In this document: one piece after another, positions 46,339-56,316 of the stretch
Numbering within the stretch: position 1 is the first letter of the stretch
Layout of the letters: each line of letters begins with the position of its first letter
Source of the DNA: Phycisphaerae bacterium
GTDB lineage: Bacteria; Planctomycetota; Phycisphaerae; UBA1845
Direction: 5' to 3'
Assembly (NCBI GenBank): GCA_028289375.1
Contig: JANQQK010000035.1
Span: 1 to 64,000 of the forward strand
DNA length: 64,000 nt
Position numbers and translations under genes: made by a program
Notes under the pieces: generated by a model
Told to the model about the DNA's origin: nothing
Database searches by the model: none
The model's input: only the letters and a program-made list of their open reading frames with translations

Positions 46339-46766
46339 GGGCGAGCACCTTTGCGGACATTGGTCGGGGGCTGACTCGATGTGCGGCCGACGCGGCGGGG
46401 CATCCGTACCCGCGCCGCCCTGCAACCCCAAGGCCTGACAACCAATCGGAGGGACGTCGCTCGATGGGAAACATACCACGGCCACGTCGAAACTGCGATC
46501 GAAAACCTGTGAATTTTTCAGGAAAAGACGCCCCATTGACTCGTATCCAGTTGGTGTAACGTCCGTATTTTCCCTTGTTTTCATGTGCAGATCAGCCAGT
46601 CGCACTGATCGCAACAGGTTGCGCAGGCAGCGAATCTTGCGTCAATTCACAGGCTTGCCATCGACAAACTTTGCGCACGTTGACACGCTTGTCACGCATT
46701 CCTAAAGTGACCCCCGTCGCGATCGCGTTCGACCGACCGCACGCACGTCGCCACGCTTCATGCTCC
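46339..46766. other. Divergent intergenic region between the kinase gene and polA
   Basis: 428 bp without a gene. The polA-side promoter is at 46680-46708. For the kinase no clear promoter was found. GC-rich at the kinase side and A/T-richer near 46500-46570. Confidence 0.55.
46680..46708 (+). promoter_or_regulatory. Sigma70-type promoter of polA
   Basis: TTGACA (46680-46685) and TAAAGT (46703-46708) with a 17 nt spacer; transcription would start near 46715, about 50 nt before ATG 46767. Confidence 0.65.
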
Positions 46767-49529
46767 ATGGCCAAAACGCTCTACATCGTTGACGGACACT
46801 ACCAGATCTTTCGGGCGTACCACGCTCCCTACGCGCGGCTGACAAGTCCAACCGGCGAGCCGACCAAGGCGACGCATGCGTTCTGCGGCATCCTGTTCAA
46901 TCTGATCCGTAAGCGCAAACCCGACTACCTTGCGATGGCGCTCGATGCCGGCGACGACACGGTCTTCCGCAAGGAGATCGACCCGAACTACAAAGCCAAT
47001 CGCGAACCACCGCCCGAAGATTTCGCACCGCAGGCGGACCGCATCGTCAGCATTATCGAAGCCATGCAGATTCCGATTCTGATTCTGAGGGGCTACGAAG
47101 CGGATGACATCTTCGCGACCGTCGCGCGGCAGTTTGAAGACGACGATCTCGACATCTACATCGTCAGCCGTGATAAGGACCTCGATCAGCTCATCACCGA
47201 TCGCGTTCGGATGTATGACCCGGTCAAGGATGAAGTGATCGACGCCGACGCAGTGTTGGAGAAGAAGGGCTTCACACCATCGCAAGCGGTCGAAGTGCAG
47301 ACGCTCGTCGGCGATTCGACCGACAACATTCCCGGCGTGCACGGGATTGGTCCGAAGACGGCGGCCAAGCTGATAAACAAGTATGGGACGGCACAGTCTG
47401 TTCTTGAGCACGCATCCGAGCTGACTCCGAAGCAGAAGGAACGCGTCCTTGCCTTCGCCGATCAGCTGCCCATCACGCGGCAACTCGTCACACTTCGCGA
47501 CGATGTGCCCATCGAGCTTGACCTTGAGGCGTCACTGTTTGACCCGACGCAACTCGAGCCGGCCCGCGCAATCTTCAAGGATCTGGCCTTTACGCGCATG
47601 GTCGAACAACTCGATGCGATCACAGGCCGCAAGCCGACGGAGGAGAATCGCAAGAAGGCAGCATCCACGCCGCCCGGCATGCTCTTTGGCGATCCGTCAT
47701 CGTCTGACGACGACAGTCCGGCCGATCTGACCGGTGACTACCACATCATCGACACGAAGAAAGAGCTCACCGCGTTTGCGAAGAAGCTGGCCAAGCAGAA
47801 GCGCTTCGCTTTCGACACCGAGACCACATCGCTCAACCCCGTCGATACTGATCTGGTCGGCGTCGCGATCTCGTGGCAGGCGGGCGAGGGTTACTACATT
47901 CCGGTGCGCGGGGTCGGCAAGACGTTGCCCGAAGAAAATGTCATTGACGAGCTGCGACCCATCTTCGAAGACGCCGACATCCAAAAGGCGGGGCACAACC
48001 TCAAGTTTGACATCGGCGTCATGCGAACAGCCGGCATCCGTACACGAGGCATCTGGTTCGACACGCTTGTCGCCAGTTTCGTGCTGCAATCGGATCGGCC
48101 TTCCCATGGCCTCAAGGCGCTGGCTTTCGACATCCTCGGCCACCGAATGACGCCGATCACCGATCTCATCGGCCGCGGCAAGAGTCAGATTACCATCGAC
48201 AAGGTTGAGATCGACAAGGCCGGTCGCTACGCCGCGCAGGATGCGGACTTTACCTGGCGGCTGGTCGAACACTTCGAGCCGCAAATGGCTGCTTCGTCCT
48301 TTGCACCACTGTTCGAGCATCTTGAGATGCCGCTCGTTGAGGTGTTGGCTGACATGGAGCATGCCGGTGTTGCACTGGACGTCTCCGTTCTCGAGGAGAT
48401 CAATGAACGCATCGGCGACCGCATCGAGCAACTGTCGCACGATATCCACGATGCGGCGGGCCATCCGTTCAACATCGACTCGACCAAGCAACTTGCCGAG
48501 GTGTTGTTCGACGAGTTTGAACTGCCCGTGGTCCGCAAAACCAAGACCGGTCGATCGACCGACGCCGACACGTTGCAGACGCTAGCCTCGACGACCGATT
48601 GCCCCATCCCGCCGCTCGTGCTCGAATACCGTGAATTGACCAAGCTCCGAAGTACCTACATCGAAACGCTGCCGAAGATGGTCAGCCCCCGCACCAGCCG
48701 CATTCATGCGTCCTTCCACCAGACCGGTGCCGTCACGGGCAGACTGTCGTCGAGCGATCCCAACCTGCAGAACATCCCGATTCGCACGGAAACAGGCCGC
48801 CAGATACGCAAAGCCTTCGTCGCCGGTGACGAGAGCAGCGTGCTCGTCGTAGCCGACTATTCGCAGATCGAACTCCGGGTTTTGGCCCATTTCTGCAAGG
48901 ACGAAGCGCTCACACAAGCCTTTGTCGACAATCAGGACATCCACGCCTTTGTGGCTGCCCAAGTCAACAACGTCGACATCGCGGACGTCACCAAAGAGCA
49001 ACGCTCCGCCGCCAAAGCCGTCAACTTCGGCATCGTTTATGGCCAGACCGCGTTCGGATTGGCTCGCGGACTCGGCATTCCGGTTCCCGAAGCCCGGGAC
49101 TTCATCGACAAGTACTTCCTGCGTTACCCCGGCATCCGCCACTTCATCGACCAGACCATCGCTGCCGCGCGCACGCAAGGCCACGTCGAGACGATCATGG
49201 GCCGACGTCGCAACATCCCCGAACTGCACTCGCGCAACAAGCAGCAGGTCGCCCTCGGCGAGCGGTTGGCCGTCAACTCCGTCGTGCAAGGCAGCGCTGC
49301 CGACTTGATCAAGAAGGCCATGATCGACATTCACCGGTCAATCCGCGACGAAGACCGTCCGTCACGCCTGCTGATTCAGGTGCACGACGAATTGGTCTTC
49401 GAGGTCCCCCGGAGCGAAGTCGACACTGAAATGCAGATGATCACCGAAAAGATGTGCAACGCCATCCCCCTCGACGTCCCAGTCGTCATCGACATCGCCC
49501 AGGGGCGGAACTGGTTGGAGAGTAAGTAA
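46767..49529 (+). CDS. polA: DNA polymerase I
   Basis: A 920-residue DNA polymerase I from ATG 46767. N-terminal 5' nuclease (MAKTLYIVDGHYQIFRAYHA, YEADDIFATVARQF, DKDLDQLI, GDSTDNIPGVHGIG). The 3'-5' exonuclease domain keeps D-E (FAFDTETTSLN). The polymerase domain has DYSQIELRVLAHF (motif A), KAVNFGIVYGQTAFG (O-helix, Phe present) and QVHDELVFEV (motif C). It fills repair gaps and removes Okazaki primers. Its segment 49180-49402 is duplicated at 1964-2186 in inverted orientation. Confidence 0.97.
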   Translation: MAKTLYIVDGHYQIFRAYHAPYARLTSPTGEPTKATHAFCGILFNLIRKRKPDYLAMALDAGDDTVFRKEIDPNYKANREPPPEDFAPQADRIVSIIEAMQIPILILRGYEADDIFATVARQFEDDDLDIYIVSRDKDLDQLITDRVRMYDPVKDEVIDADAVLEKKGFTPSQAVEVQTLVGDSTDNIPGVHGIGPKTAAKLINKYGTAQSVLEHASELTPKQKERVLAFADQLPITRQLVTLRDDVPIELDLEASLFDPTQLEPARAIFKDLAFTRMVEQLDAITGRKPTEENRKKAASTPPGMLFGDPSSSDDDSPADLTGDYHIIDTKKELTAFAKKLAKQKRFAFDTETTSLNPVDTDLVGVAISWQAGEGYYIPVRGVGKTLPEENVIDELRPIFEDADIQKAGHNLKFDIGVMRTAGIRTRGIWFDTLVASFVLQSDRPSHGLKALAFDILGHRMTPITDLIGRGKSQITIDKVEIDKAGRYAAQDADFTWRLVEHFEPQMAASSFAPLFEHLEMPLVEVLADMEHAGVALDVSVLEEINERIGDRIEQLSHDIHDAAGHPFNIDSTKQLAEVLFDEFELPVVRKTKTGRSTDADTLQTLASTTDCPIPPLVLEYRELTKLRSTYIETLPKMVSPRTSRIHASFHQTGAVTGRLSSSDPNLQNIPIRTETGRQIRKAFVAGDESSVLVVADYSQIELRVLAHFCKDEALTQAFVDNQDIHAFVAAQVNNVDIADVTKEQRSAAKAVNFGIVYGQTAFGLARGLGIPVPEARDFIDKYFLRYPGIRHFIDQTIAAARTQGHVETIMGRRRNIPELHSRNKQQVALGERLAVNSVVQGSAADLIKKAMIDIHRSIRDEDRPSRLLIQVHDELVFEVPRSEVDTEMQMITEKMCNAIPLDVPVVIDIAQGRNWLESK

Positions 49530-49621
49530 CGCGTTCAGCGTATCGCCTCATGTAACGTCCCCCCTTGTTGGTGACGGGCGGGCCTTCGCCGTCCGCGGGG
49601 CCACCATTGTTCAGGGTGATG

Positions 49622-50275
49622 TCACGCCTTGCGCTTGAACGTCATCATGATCGGTGGAAGTTGGATGCGCTTGATCAGCCAAAAAATGCATGCCACTGTG
49701 ATGATGCCGCCAACGATGAGTACACCGGTCGAGCCAAGGAATTCGAGGACCCACGCGAGGAGTCGCTTGAGAAGTGCCCTTCGCCCCTCAATGTCGGGCG
49801 TTTTACCTTCAGCGATTTCACTCGCCGCGCCCGAAAGCAATGCGGTCGCGCCGACTACTATGGCTATCCAGATGATTGGTGCGAATGCGCCACGAGCACG
49901 GCTGAATTCGCGGCAATCGTAGGTGTGCGTCGAATCCAGCTTTCCGCGAAGTGCCTCAAATAATTGATCGCGCGCTTCCTGTGATGCCATGGAAATGTTG
50001 TCGGCTTCGAGTTTCCCGTCGGAATCGTGCTGATAGTCCACCATGTCCGAATGCTTGTTCGACGAGAGCTTCTTGATTTTGTCAAACCGTATCGTCTTGG
50101 CCTTGCTGCCGAGCGCTTCAAGCACGGGTTGGCCAGCCTCGATCTTCTGCTTGGCAGCCTCAGGCTCGCCATCGCCAGACGGGTTTGCGACTATCAACGC
50201 ACCGTCGACAAGAACGACGATGCGATCAAACAGAGAATCCGGATCGATCCAGACGCGTGGATGGCTGTCCTGCAT
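49622..50275 (-). CDS. Hypothetical membrane protein
   Basis: A 217-residue protein from ATG 50275 with an AAAGGG site upstream. The N-terminal 140 residues are soluble (RIVVLVDGALIVANPSGD, ALGSKAKTIRFDKIKKLSSN, NISMASQEARDQLFEALR), and two helices follow (APIIWIAIVVGATALLSG, TGVLIVGGIITVACIFWLI). No known family. Convergent with polA. Confidence 0.65.
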   Translation of the reverse strand: MQDSHPRVWIDPDSLFDRIVVLVDGALIVANPSGDGEPEAAKQKIEAGQPVLEALGSKAKTIRFDKIKKLSSNKHSDMVDYQHDSDGKLEADNISMASQEARDQLFEALRGKLDSTHTYDCREFSRARGAFAPIIWIAIVVGATALLSGAASEIAEGKTPDIEGRRALLKRLLAWVLEFLGSTGVLIVGGIITVACIFWLIKRIQLPPIMMTFKRKA

Positions 50276-50397
50276 GGCATGTTCCCTTTGATTGGAGAAC
50301 ATTACTGGGGCAACTGTAGACTGAACTATCGCATGTCGCAAGGCGGAGAAGTAGGCAACTTATTTATTGAATAGACTTGCATGCGGGAATTCGTCGA

Positions 50398-50679
50398 CTA
50401 CCGGAGCAGAGGTTCAATGGACAATCGTATTGTGTGTTGATTCGCGTCTTCTGACAAATACATCGCTCCCGGATGATTGACCAGGACGAATCGAATGGCG
50501 CCGGCGGGGGCTTTTTTCCTGCGGGAGGAAGGCGATGATCTGATCGGAATCGATGTCGGGCGGCAATGCAGTTGGGAGGTTGAAGGCGGCCAGTAGTGCG
50601 GCGACGCGGGTGTATAGAGAATCGCCACAAACCCATCGACATCAATTAACCCGTGTTCAACCGCCTCCTTATAGCTAGC
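50398..50679 (-). pseudogene. Remnant of a 3-dehydroquinate synthase (aroB) 3' end
   Basis: Immediately after the hldE stop, minus-strand frames read YKEAVEHGLIDVDGFVAILY, then in a second frame TRVAALLAAFNLPTALPPDI followed by DSDQIIAFLPQEK, then back to the first frame with APAGAIRFVLVNHPGAMYL. This resembles the C-terminal end of AroB: a helix pair, LPTALP, then a K-K..GxIRFVL motif. At least two frameshifts and the missing N-terminal part make it a pseudogene. Assignment to AroB is probable, not certain. Confidence 0.6.
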
Positions 50680-52170
50680 TCAACGCGGTAGTTGGCTGTC
50701 GCGGATCTTTTGGAGGATGGTGGTGGTGCTGTAGCCTTCGAGGAAGGGTAGAACCTTGACCGTGCCGCCGGTGGATTGGACGAACTCGGCGCCGACAACG
50801 GTGTCGGGGGTGTAGTCGCCGCCTTTGACGAGGACGTCGGGGCGGACCTTTTCGATCAGGGCCTGGGGGGTGTCCTCGTCGAAAATCGTGACGTAGTCGA
50901 CGCACTCGAGGGCGCCGAGCATGGCTGCCCGGAAGGACTCGTTGTTGATCGGGCGGTCGGTGCCCTTGTCGAGGCGGCGTACGGAGACGTCGGTGTTGAT
51001 GGCGACAACCAGGAAGCTGCCCAACTCGCGGGCCTGGGTGAGGTAGTGAATGTGGCCTGGGTGGAGGATGTCGAAGACGCCGTTGGTGAAAACAACGGTT
51101 TCGCCGCGATCCTTGCGGAGGGTGATCTCGGGGATGAGTTCGTCGCACGTACGGAGCTTGCCATTCTTCTGGCGATGCTCGATGCGGAGGTCGGCCAGCA
51201 TTTCGTCGGCGGCGATCGGGACGCAGCCGAATTTTTCGACCTCAAGCCCCCCTGCGATGTTGGCCAATCGCGTTGCGTCGGACCATGATGCACCGGTTGC
51301 GACGGCGGCGGCGAGGCAGGCGAGGACGGCGTCACCGGCGCCGGTGTTGTCGTAGACGCTGCGCGGTCGTGTTGGCAGATGGACGGGGTCACTACCCTTT
51401 TGGATGACGACGGCGCCGTCGCGGTCGAGTGTCACGACGAGGCACTGGAGGTTCCACTTATCGAGCAGAGCCGGGCCTGCGGTGATGACAGATTCCGGTG
51501 TTGGGAAGCGTTGGCCGGCGGCGTGTTCGAGTTCGGAGCGGTTGGGGGTCATGGCGGTGACGCCGCTGTACATGACGAAATCGTGAACCTTCGCAGGGTC
51601 GACGATGATGGGGATGTTGGCTTTGTTGGCGGCGGCGGTGATCGCGGCCACAAGGTCGGGCGTGATGATGCCCTTGGCGTAGTCCTCGATGCAGACGACA
51701 TCGACATTCGCAATGCGGGTGGTGACGTTGTCGATCAACTCTTTGGCGGTAGCAGCGGGCAACGGTGCGGTGGATTCCTCGTCGAGGCGGAGCAGTTGTT
51801 GCCTGTGGCGATGCTGGGCGAGGCCAACCAGGCGGGTCTTGGTCGTGGTGGTGCGATCGTCTGGTGCGACGCAGCCTGAGACGTCGACGCCGGAGTCGGC
51901 CATCAGGGATCGAAGTCGTCGACCGGCGGCGTCGTCGGCAATGGCCCCGCAGCAGTGGACATCGACATTCAGCGCTCGCAAACAGGCAGCCACGTTGGCC
52001 GACCCACCGACGCGTTCCTGCGTTTCGACAGCGCGGAGGACGGGGACGGGGGCTTCGGGGCTGATGCGTTCGGCGTCGCCGTAAATGTAGCGGTCGAGGA
52101 TCAGGTCGCCGACGAGCAGGACGCGCTTCTTCGGGAAGGCGTCGATGATGGGGCTTAGCTGATTGAGCAT
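50680..52170 (-). CDS. hldE: Bifunctional heptose-7-phosphate kinase / heptose-1-phosphate adenylyltransferase
   Basis: A 496-residue fusion. The ribokinase-like N-terminal domain has VLLVGDLILDRYIYGDAERI, RVGGSANVAACL and DNTGAGDAVLA with the catalytic Asp. The C-terminal nucleotidyltransferase has VFTNGVFDILHPGHIHYL (HxGH motif), KGTDRPINNESFRA and VKGGDYTPD. HldE phosphorylates heptose 7-phosphate at C1 and later forms ADP-heptose, the step after GmhA. gmhA is at 17420, 33 kb away, and no GmhB phosphatase was seen. An aroB remnant adjoins the 3' end. Confidence 0.94.
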   Translation of the reverse strand: MLNQLSPIIDAFPKKRVLLVGDLILDRYIYGDAERISPEAPVPVLRAVETQERVGGSANVAACLRALNVDVHCCGAIADDAAGRRLRSLMADSGVDVSGCVAPDDRTTTTKTRLVGLAQHRHRQQLLRLDEESTAPLPAATAKELIDNVTTRIANVDVVCIEDYAKGIITPDLVAAITAAANKANIPIIVDPAKVHDFVMYSGVTAMTPNRSELEHAAGQRFPTPESVITAGPALLDKWNLQCLVVTLDRDGAVVIQKGSDPVHLPTRPRSVYDNTGAGDAVLACLAAAVATGASWSDATRLANIAGGLEVEKFGCVPIAADEMLADLRIEHRQKNGKLRTCDELIPEITLRKDRGETVVFTNGVFDILHPGHIHYLTQARELGSFLVVAINTDVSVRRLDKGTDRPINNESFRAAMLGALECVDYVTIFDEDTPQALIEKVRPDVLVKGGDYTPDTVVGAEFVQSTGGTVKVLPFLEGYSTTTILQKIRDSQLPR

Positions 52171-52312
52171 CGGGTTATGGTAGGGATGGGGGAAATGGGG
52201 GTCAATTTGTTTCGTTTCGCTGGGCGGTGGATTGCTGTATCACAGTTTGGTGAATCCAATCGCAGATTTGCCTGTTCGTCACCCGCAAGGGGCGACGATA
52301 CAGCAAACATCG

Positions 52313-53827
52313 CTACCGAACATCCTGGGAGTGTTGTCGCCACCACTGTTCGATTCTCTCGCGGTCGGTGTCGGCGATGCGTTGGCGGATGCGTTCGAGG
52401 AGGTCGTGAACGTTGTAGGATTCGTCGGGAGCGGTGATGACGGGCAATGACGCGCCGAAGAGGTTGATCGTGAGGATGCGGTTGCCCTTGGGGCCATGGG
52501 TGCCGCGGACGTGAAGACGGTCGCCGATGAGTTCGAGTTCGACGCCGAGTTTCGTGTATTCGACCGACTCGACGGCGTCGGGGATGACCTGCGTGGCGTC
52601 GAAGCCAAGGGCGAGTTCGGACAGGTGCTTGAGGACGTCGCGATCGATGGTGCCGGGAGCGTCTGCGGGTGGAACGGCTGTCAGCACGATGTTGGCGTCG
52701 GCAATGTCGCCGTCGACGATCTGGAAGGCGTTGACCGTCACGTCGAGCGAACCGGTGACGGTGCCCTTGCCGAGGAGTTCGGTGAGCGTGTCGAGGGGGA
52801 GGCGGTCGGCTTGGCCGGTGGCGGAAAGGTAGGCGAGTTGCTTCTGTTCGAGGACGGCGTTGTGGACGCGGAGGTCGATGGTGCCATCAATGGTCGGGAG
52901 ATTCAACGCGGCGGTCACCTGCTTGAGATGCAGGTCGTGGATGCTGCCGTTGAGGCGAAGGATGTCGAGTTGTTGGTTGCGGATGTCGGCCAGGTCGACG
53001 GCGAGATCGACGCGCCCTTCGTATGGACCGTTGGGCAAGGTGCGCGTGAGTTCCAGGAGTTGGGCATTTTCGATCGCACCCTGAATTTGAACGGATTGGC
53101 CATCGCCGTCGCGGTAGATGACGCTTCCGCGAAAGGCGCCACTGGAGACTGCTCCGCCGACAAGGGGTTCAATGGCCAGCGCGGTGAGCGGGCAGCGCAC
53201 GATGTCGAGCGTGACGTGGTGGAAGCGCACGGACTGACCGGGCGTGAATTCGGCGGTGATGCGAATCGGGTCGGGGACGGTTGAGCCGTTCAGGTTGGGA
53301 GCGGTGAGGATGGCGTGGCCTGTGTTGGTGTCGTCAAAATCGATGCGTCCCTGGGTCTCGCAGGCAGAGAAGGTGAACTGAGGGTGTCGCCATTCGAGGT
53401 CGATGTTCTGCAGATCGATGTCGGTCAGGCCCATTTCGGCGAAGTCGTGTCCGAGTCCGCTTTCGAGCACCTGCTCGTAGTCGCCGCGCTGCCACTGGTC
53501 TTCGCCGACGAGGATTTGGCCATCGATCAGCTTGAGCGTGCGCACGGGTTTGGGTCGGTTGGCGATGCGGGTCCATTCGACGGTGTCGCAGCGGAAGATC
53601 TCGACGTCGCGCTGTGTTGAGACGACCAACACGTCGCGCAGCGTGCGCGTTCGGGATGATTGCGATACTTTTCCGATGGAAACGTCGAGATTGAGTTGGG
53701 TCGAGAGTTTCTGTTCGAGGCGGGCGCGATAGTAACCGGTGGTCGGGTAGATACGGACGACCAGCCACGCTACGAGGATCACGGCGAGGGTGCCGGCGGC
53801 GATGATGGTGGATCGTTGGCGGGTCAT
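52313..53827 (-). CDS. AsmA-like inner-membrane-anchored protein
   Basis: A 504-residue protein with an N-terminal membrane anchor (TIIAAGTLAVILVAWLVV) and a long beta-rich extracytoplasmic part (STQLNLDVSIGKVSQSSRTR, LDVTVNAFQIVDGDIADANI, KGNRILTINLFGASLP). The layout and LNLDVSIGKVSxxxxxTxxL pattern fit AsmA/TamB-type envelope proteins that move lipids or assemble the outer membrane. No specific family is certain. It lies between hldE and aroC on the same strand with a small gap to aroC. Confidence 0.65.
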   Translation of the reverse strand: MTRQRSTIIAAGTLAVILVAWLVVRIYPTTGYYRARLEQKLSTQLNLDVSIGKVSQSSRTRTLRDVLVVSTQRDVEIFRCDTVEWTRIANRPKPVRTLKLIDGQILVGEDQWQRGDYEQVLESGLGHDFAEMGLTDIDLQNIDLEWRHPQFTFSACETQGRIDFDDTNTGHAILTAPNLNGSTVPDPIRITAEFTPGQSVRFHHVTLDIVRCPLTALAIEPLVGGAVSSGAFRGSVIYRDGDGQSVQIQGAIENAQLLELTRTLPNGPYEGRVDLAVDLADIRNQQLDILRLNGSIHDLHLKQVTAALNLPTIDGTIDLRVHNAVLEQKQLAYLSATGQADRLPLDTLTELLGKGTVTGSLDVTVNAFQIVDGDIADANIVLTAVPPADAPGTIDRDVLKHLSELALGFDATQVIPDAVESVEYTKLGVELELIGDRLHVRGTHGPKGNRILTINLFGASLPVITAPDESYNVHDLLERIRQRIADTDRERIEQWWRQHSQDVR

Positions 53828-53845
53828 GGATCGGTGGCAGCGTCG

Positions 53846-55009
53846 CTAGGGTGACTGACCGATGTTGCGGGCGGCGGTGAGGTAGTGGTCGAAGCTGTTA
53901 CGAATCTCGGTCATCGTGTCGCCGGCGAACTTGTCGAGGAAGGCGGCTGCGATTTCGAAGGCGACGACGTTCTCGGCGACGACGCTGGCGGCTGGCACGC
54001 TGCAGACGTCACTGCGTTCGTAGTCGCTGCGTTCTGGTTGTTTGGTGTCGAGGTTGACGCTGGCCATGCCCTTCATGAGCGTGCTGATGGGCTTCATGGC
54101 GCCGCGGATGACGATGGGTTGGCCATTGGTCATGCCCCCTTCGATACCGCCGGCGTTGTTGCGTGCGCGGGTGAACCCGAGCGACGGCGTGTCGCGGTTG
54201 GCGGGTTCATAGCCGATTTCGTCATGTACGTCGCTGCCGAGGTTGCGGGCGACGTCGAAACCCATGCCGATCTCGACGCCCTTGAAGGCCTGGATCGCGC
54301 CAACGGCTTGCATGAGCTTGCCATCCAATTTGTCGGACCATTGGACAGACGTGCCCAGTCCCGGCGGATGGTTGTGGACCTGCACTTCGACAATACCGCC
54401 GAGGGTGTCCTTGTCGCGCTTGGCCTGCTTGATTACGGCGATCATCTCGTCGGCGGCTTGCGGATCGGGGCAGTAGGCTTCGTTGGCATCGCGGCGAGCG
54501 ACGAGTTCATCGGGGGTCCACGCCGGGTCTATCGTCGCATTCACGTTGAGAATCGTTCGAACGTAGCCAACGACCTTGATGTCGAACGCGTGCAGCAGGC
54601 ATCGGGCAAGAGCACCGGCTGCGACGCGCGAAGCTGTTTCGCGGGCGCTGGCGCGTTCGAGTGTTTCGCGGCAGTCATCGGTGAGGTATTTGAGGCTGCC
54701 GGCGAGGTCGGCGTGTCCCGGACGTGGTCGCTGGATGACAGGGGCGGAATCGATGCGCCAGTCACGATTGACGATTTCGATGGCGATGGGCGAGCCGATG
54801 GTCGTGTTGTTGCGGATGCCCGAGAGGATGTTCACGCCATCCTTCTCGATGGCCATCCGCCCGCCACGACCATATCCACCCTGCCGACGGCGCATTTCGT
54901 GGTTCATCATGTCGAGGTCGAGCGGGAGGCCCTTCGGCATGCCCTCGACGAAGGCGATCAGCCGCTGACCATGCGATTCTCCGGCGGTTTTGTAGGTAAG
55001 TCTGCCCAT
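53846..55009 (-). CDS. aroC: Chorismate synthase
   Basis: A 387-residue enzyme with the AroC signatures: GESHGQRLIAFVEGMPKGLP, RRRQGGYGRGGRMAIEKD, RPGHADLAGSLKY, ERASARETASRVAAGALAR, NNAGGIEGGMTNGQPI and RSDVCSVPAASVVAENVVAF. It turns EPSP into chorismate using reduced FMN. It is transcribed in front of the AsmA-like gene. Given the aroB remnant at 50398, the shikimate genes seem to have been rearranged. Confidence 0.97.
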   Translation of the reverse strand: MGRLTYKTAGESHGQRLIAFVEGMPKGLPLDLDMMNHEMRRRQGGYGRGGRMAIEKDGVNILSGIRNNTTIGSPIAIEIVNRDWRIDSAPVIQRPRPGHADLAGSLKYLTDDCRETLERASARETASRVAAGALARCLLHAFDIKVVGYVRTILNVNATIDPAWTPDELVARRDANEAYCPDPQAADEMIAVIKQAKRDKDTLGGIVEVQVHNHPPGLGTSVQWSDKLDGKLMQAVGAIQAFKGVEIGMGFDVARNLGSDVHDEIGYEPANRDTPSLGFTRARNNAGGIEGGMTNGQPIVIRGAMKPISTLMKGMASVNLDTKQPERSDYERSDVCSVPAASVVAENVVAFEIAAAFLDKFAGDTMTEIRNSFDHYLTAARNIGQSP

Positions 55010-55097
55010 CGGGGGAATGATACGTGGTCGTGCACGGGTGCGAAAGTGTCATCACTGAACGCTTGGAGGATGCAGGCCGGGTCGTTATTCTCTCGCC

Positions 55098-56300
55098 ATG
55101 GGTTTGATCCGCATCATCACCAGAACTGTTCATTCGCCAGCATGGCATGTCGCCATGTTTTGCGCATTGATCGCGATCACAAGTTCGCTGGTCGGTTGCA
55201 CGAGTCTCGGCCAGAAGTCCGGGGCGAAACGCGAGCGACGCGAGCGGCGGGCCAACATGCGACCGGTCAAGCAGGCGGAGGATGTCTCTTACGCCGAGGC
55301 TGATCCCAAGTCGTCCGACGCTGTCGACGTGATGACCATCAACAACGAACGGATCACGGCGGGCGAAGTGCTCGAACCGATCATGCCGGATCTGATCGAG
55401 CGGTCGAAGAAGATGCCGCCCGACGTGTACTCGGCGTTTCTCGGGCAGGCGATCGAAGCCCGCGTGCGACAACTGGCCCGCGAAGCGCTGGTCCATCAGG
55501 AGGCGATCAAGAGCCTGACAGATCAGGAGTCAGCCTTTCTCGACGGCATCGTCGATGACCGAATCAAGGAGCGAATCAACAAGGAGTTCGGCGGTCGGCA
55601 GTCACGATTTGAGAAGATGCTGTCGGACTTGGGGATGACGATGGACGACGCGCGTTCGCTGGTACGTCGTGAGATCATGATCATTCGCTACCTGCAGATG
55701 AACATTCGACCGCGCGTGGCCGACCCGACGCGCGAGGAGCTGTGGGCCTTGTACGAGCGCGAGCGGGCGGAGCTGGAAAAACCCGAGCGGCGGAAGATGC
55801 GCCTGATTGAGGTGGCGATCGATTCACCCTCGCCGGAAGCACGCGAGGCCGCGCGCGACAGAATATCGCAAGCACGCAAGGACCTGCTCGCCGGGGCTGA
55901 CTTCTCCGCAGTCGCCAAGGAGCACTCCACCGGCTTGAATGCCACACTCGGGGGCGAATGGGGCTGGGTGACCAAGGGCAGTCTGCGCGAGCGATACGAG
56001 CCGGCTGTCGAAGCGATGTTTGCCTTGGATCAGACCAACGTCGTCAGCGAACCAATCGAAACCGATCAAGCCATGTTCCTGGTCATGGCTGCCGAAATCG
56101 ATCCGGGTGGTGGGCCGACGTTCGAGAGCCTCCAACCGAAGCTGCTGAACCGCTACCGCGATGAGCAGTTCGAGAAACTCGTCGATGCCGAAATCCGTTC
56201 CCTGCAGTCGCAGGCGATGATCCGCCCGAAGGACATCACGCGCTTCCTGCGCGCCGTGGCCGCGACCGCCCCACAACCGTCCTACGTTTCCGCACCTTGA
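55098..56300 (+). CDS. Parvulin-type peptidyl-prolyl isomerase lipoprotein
   Basis: A 400-residue lipoprotein (lipobox SSLVGC, Cys34). The first half is a SurA/PrsA-like helical domain (VDVMTINNERITAGEVLEPI, ARQLAREALVHQEAI-type). The second half is a parvulin (PPIC) domain with ISQARKDLLAGADFSAVAKE, TLGGEWGWVTKGSLRE and ETDQAMFLVMAAEIDPGGG. It folds exported proteins in the periplasm. Start ATG 55098. The EamA gene follows 16 nt downstream. The catalytic side chains expected for parvulins were not checked one by one. Confidence 0.88.
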   Translation: MGLIRIITRTVHSPAWHVAMFCALIAITSSLVGCTSLGQKSGAKRERRERRANMRPVKQAEDVSYAEADPKSSDAVDVMTINNERITAGEVLEPIMPDLIERSKKMPPDVYSAFLGQAIEARVRQLAREALVHQEAIKSLTDQESAFLDGIVDDRIKERINKEFGGRQSRFEKMLSDLGMTMDDARSLVRREIMIIRYLQMNIRPRVADPTREELWALYERERAELEKPERRKMRLIEVAIDSPSPEAREAARDRISQARKDLLAGADFSAVAKEHSTGLNATLGGEWGWVTKGSLRERYEPAVEAMFALDQTNVVSEPIETDQAMFLVMAAEIDPGGGPTFESLQPKLLNRYRDEQFEKLVDAEIRSLQSQAMIRPKDITRFLRAVAATAPQPSYVSAP

Positions 56301-56316
56301 ACCCCCGAACGAACCC

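Noticed and set aside
53885-55303. Long plus-strand frame opposite aroC
   Set aside because: Mirror of chorismate synthase; low-complexity acidic translation and no ribosome site.
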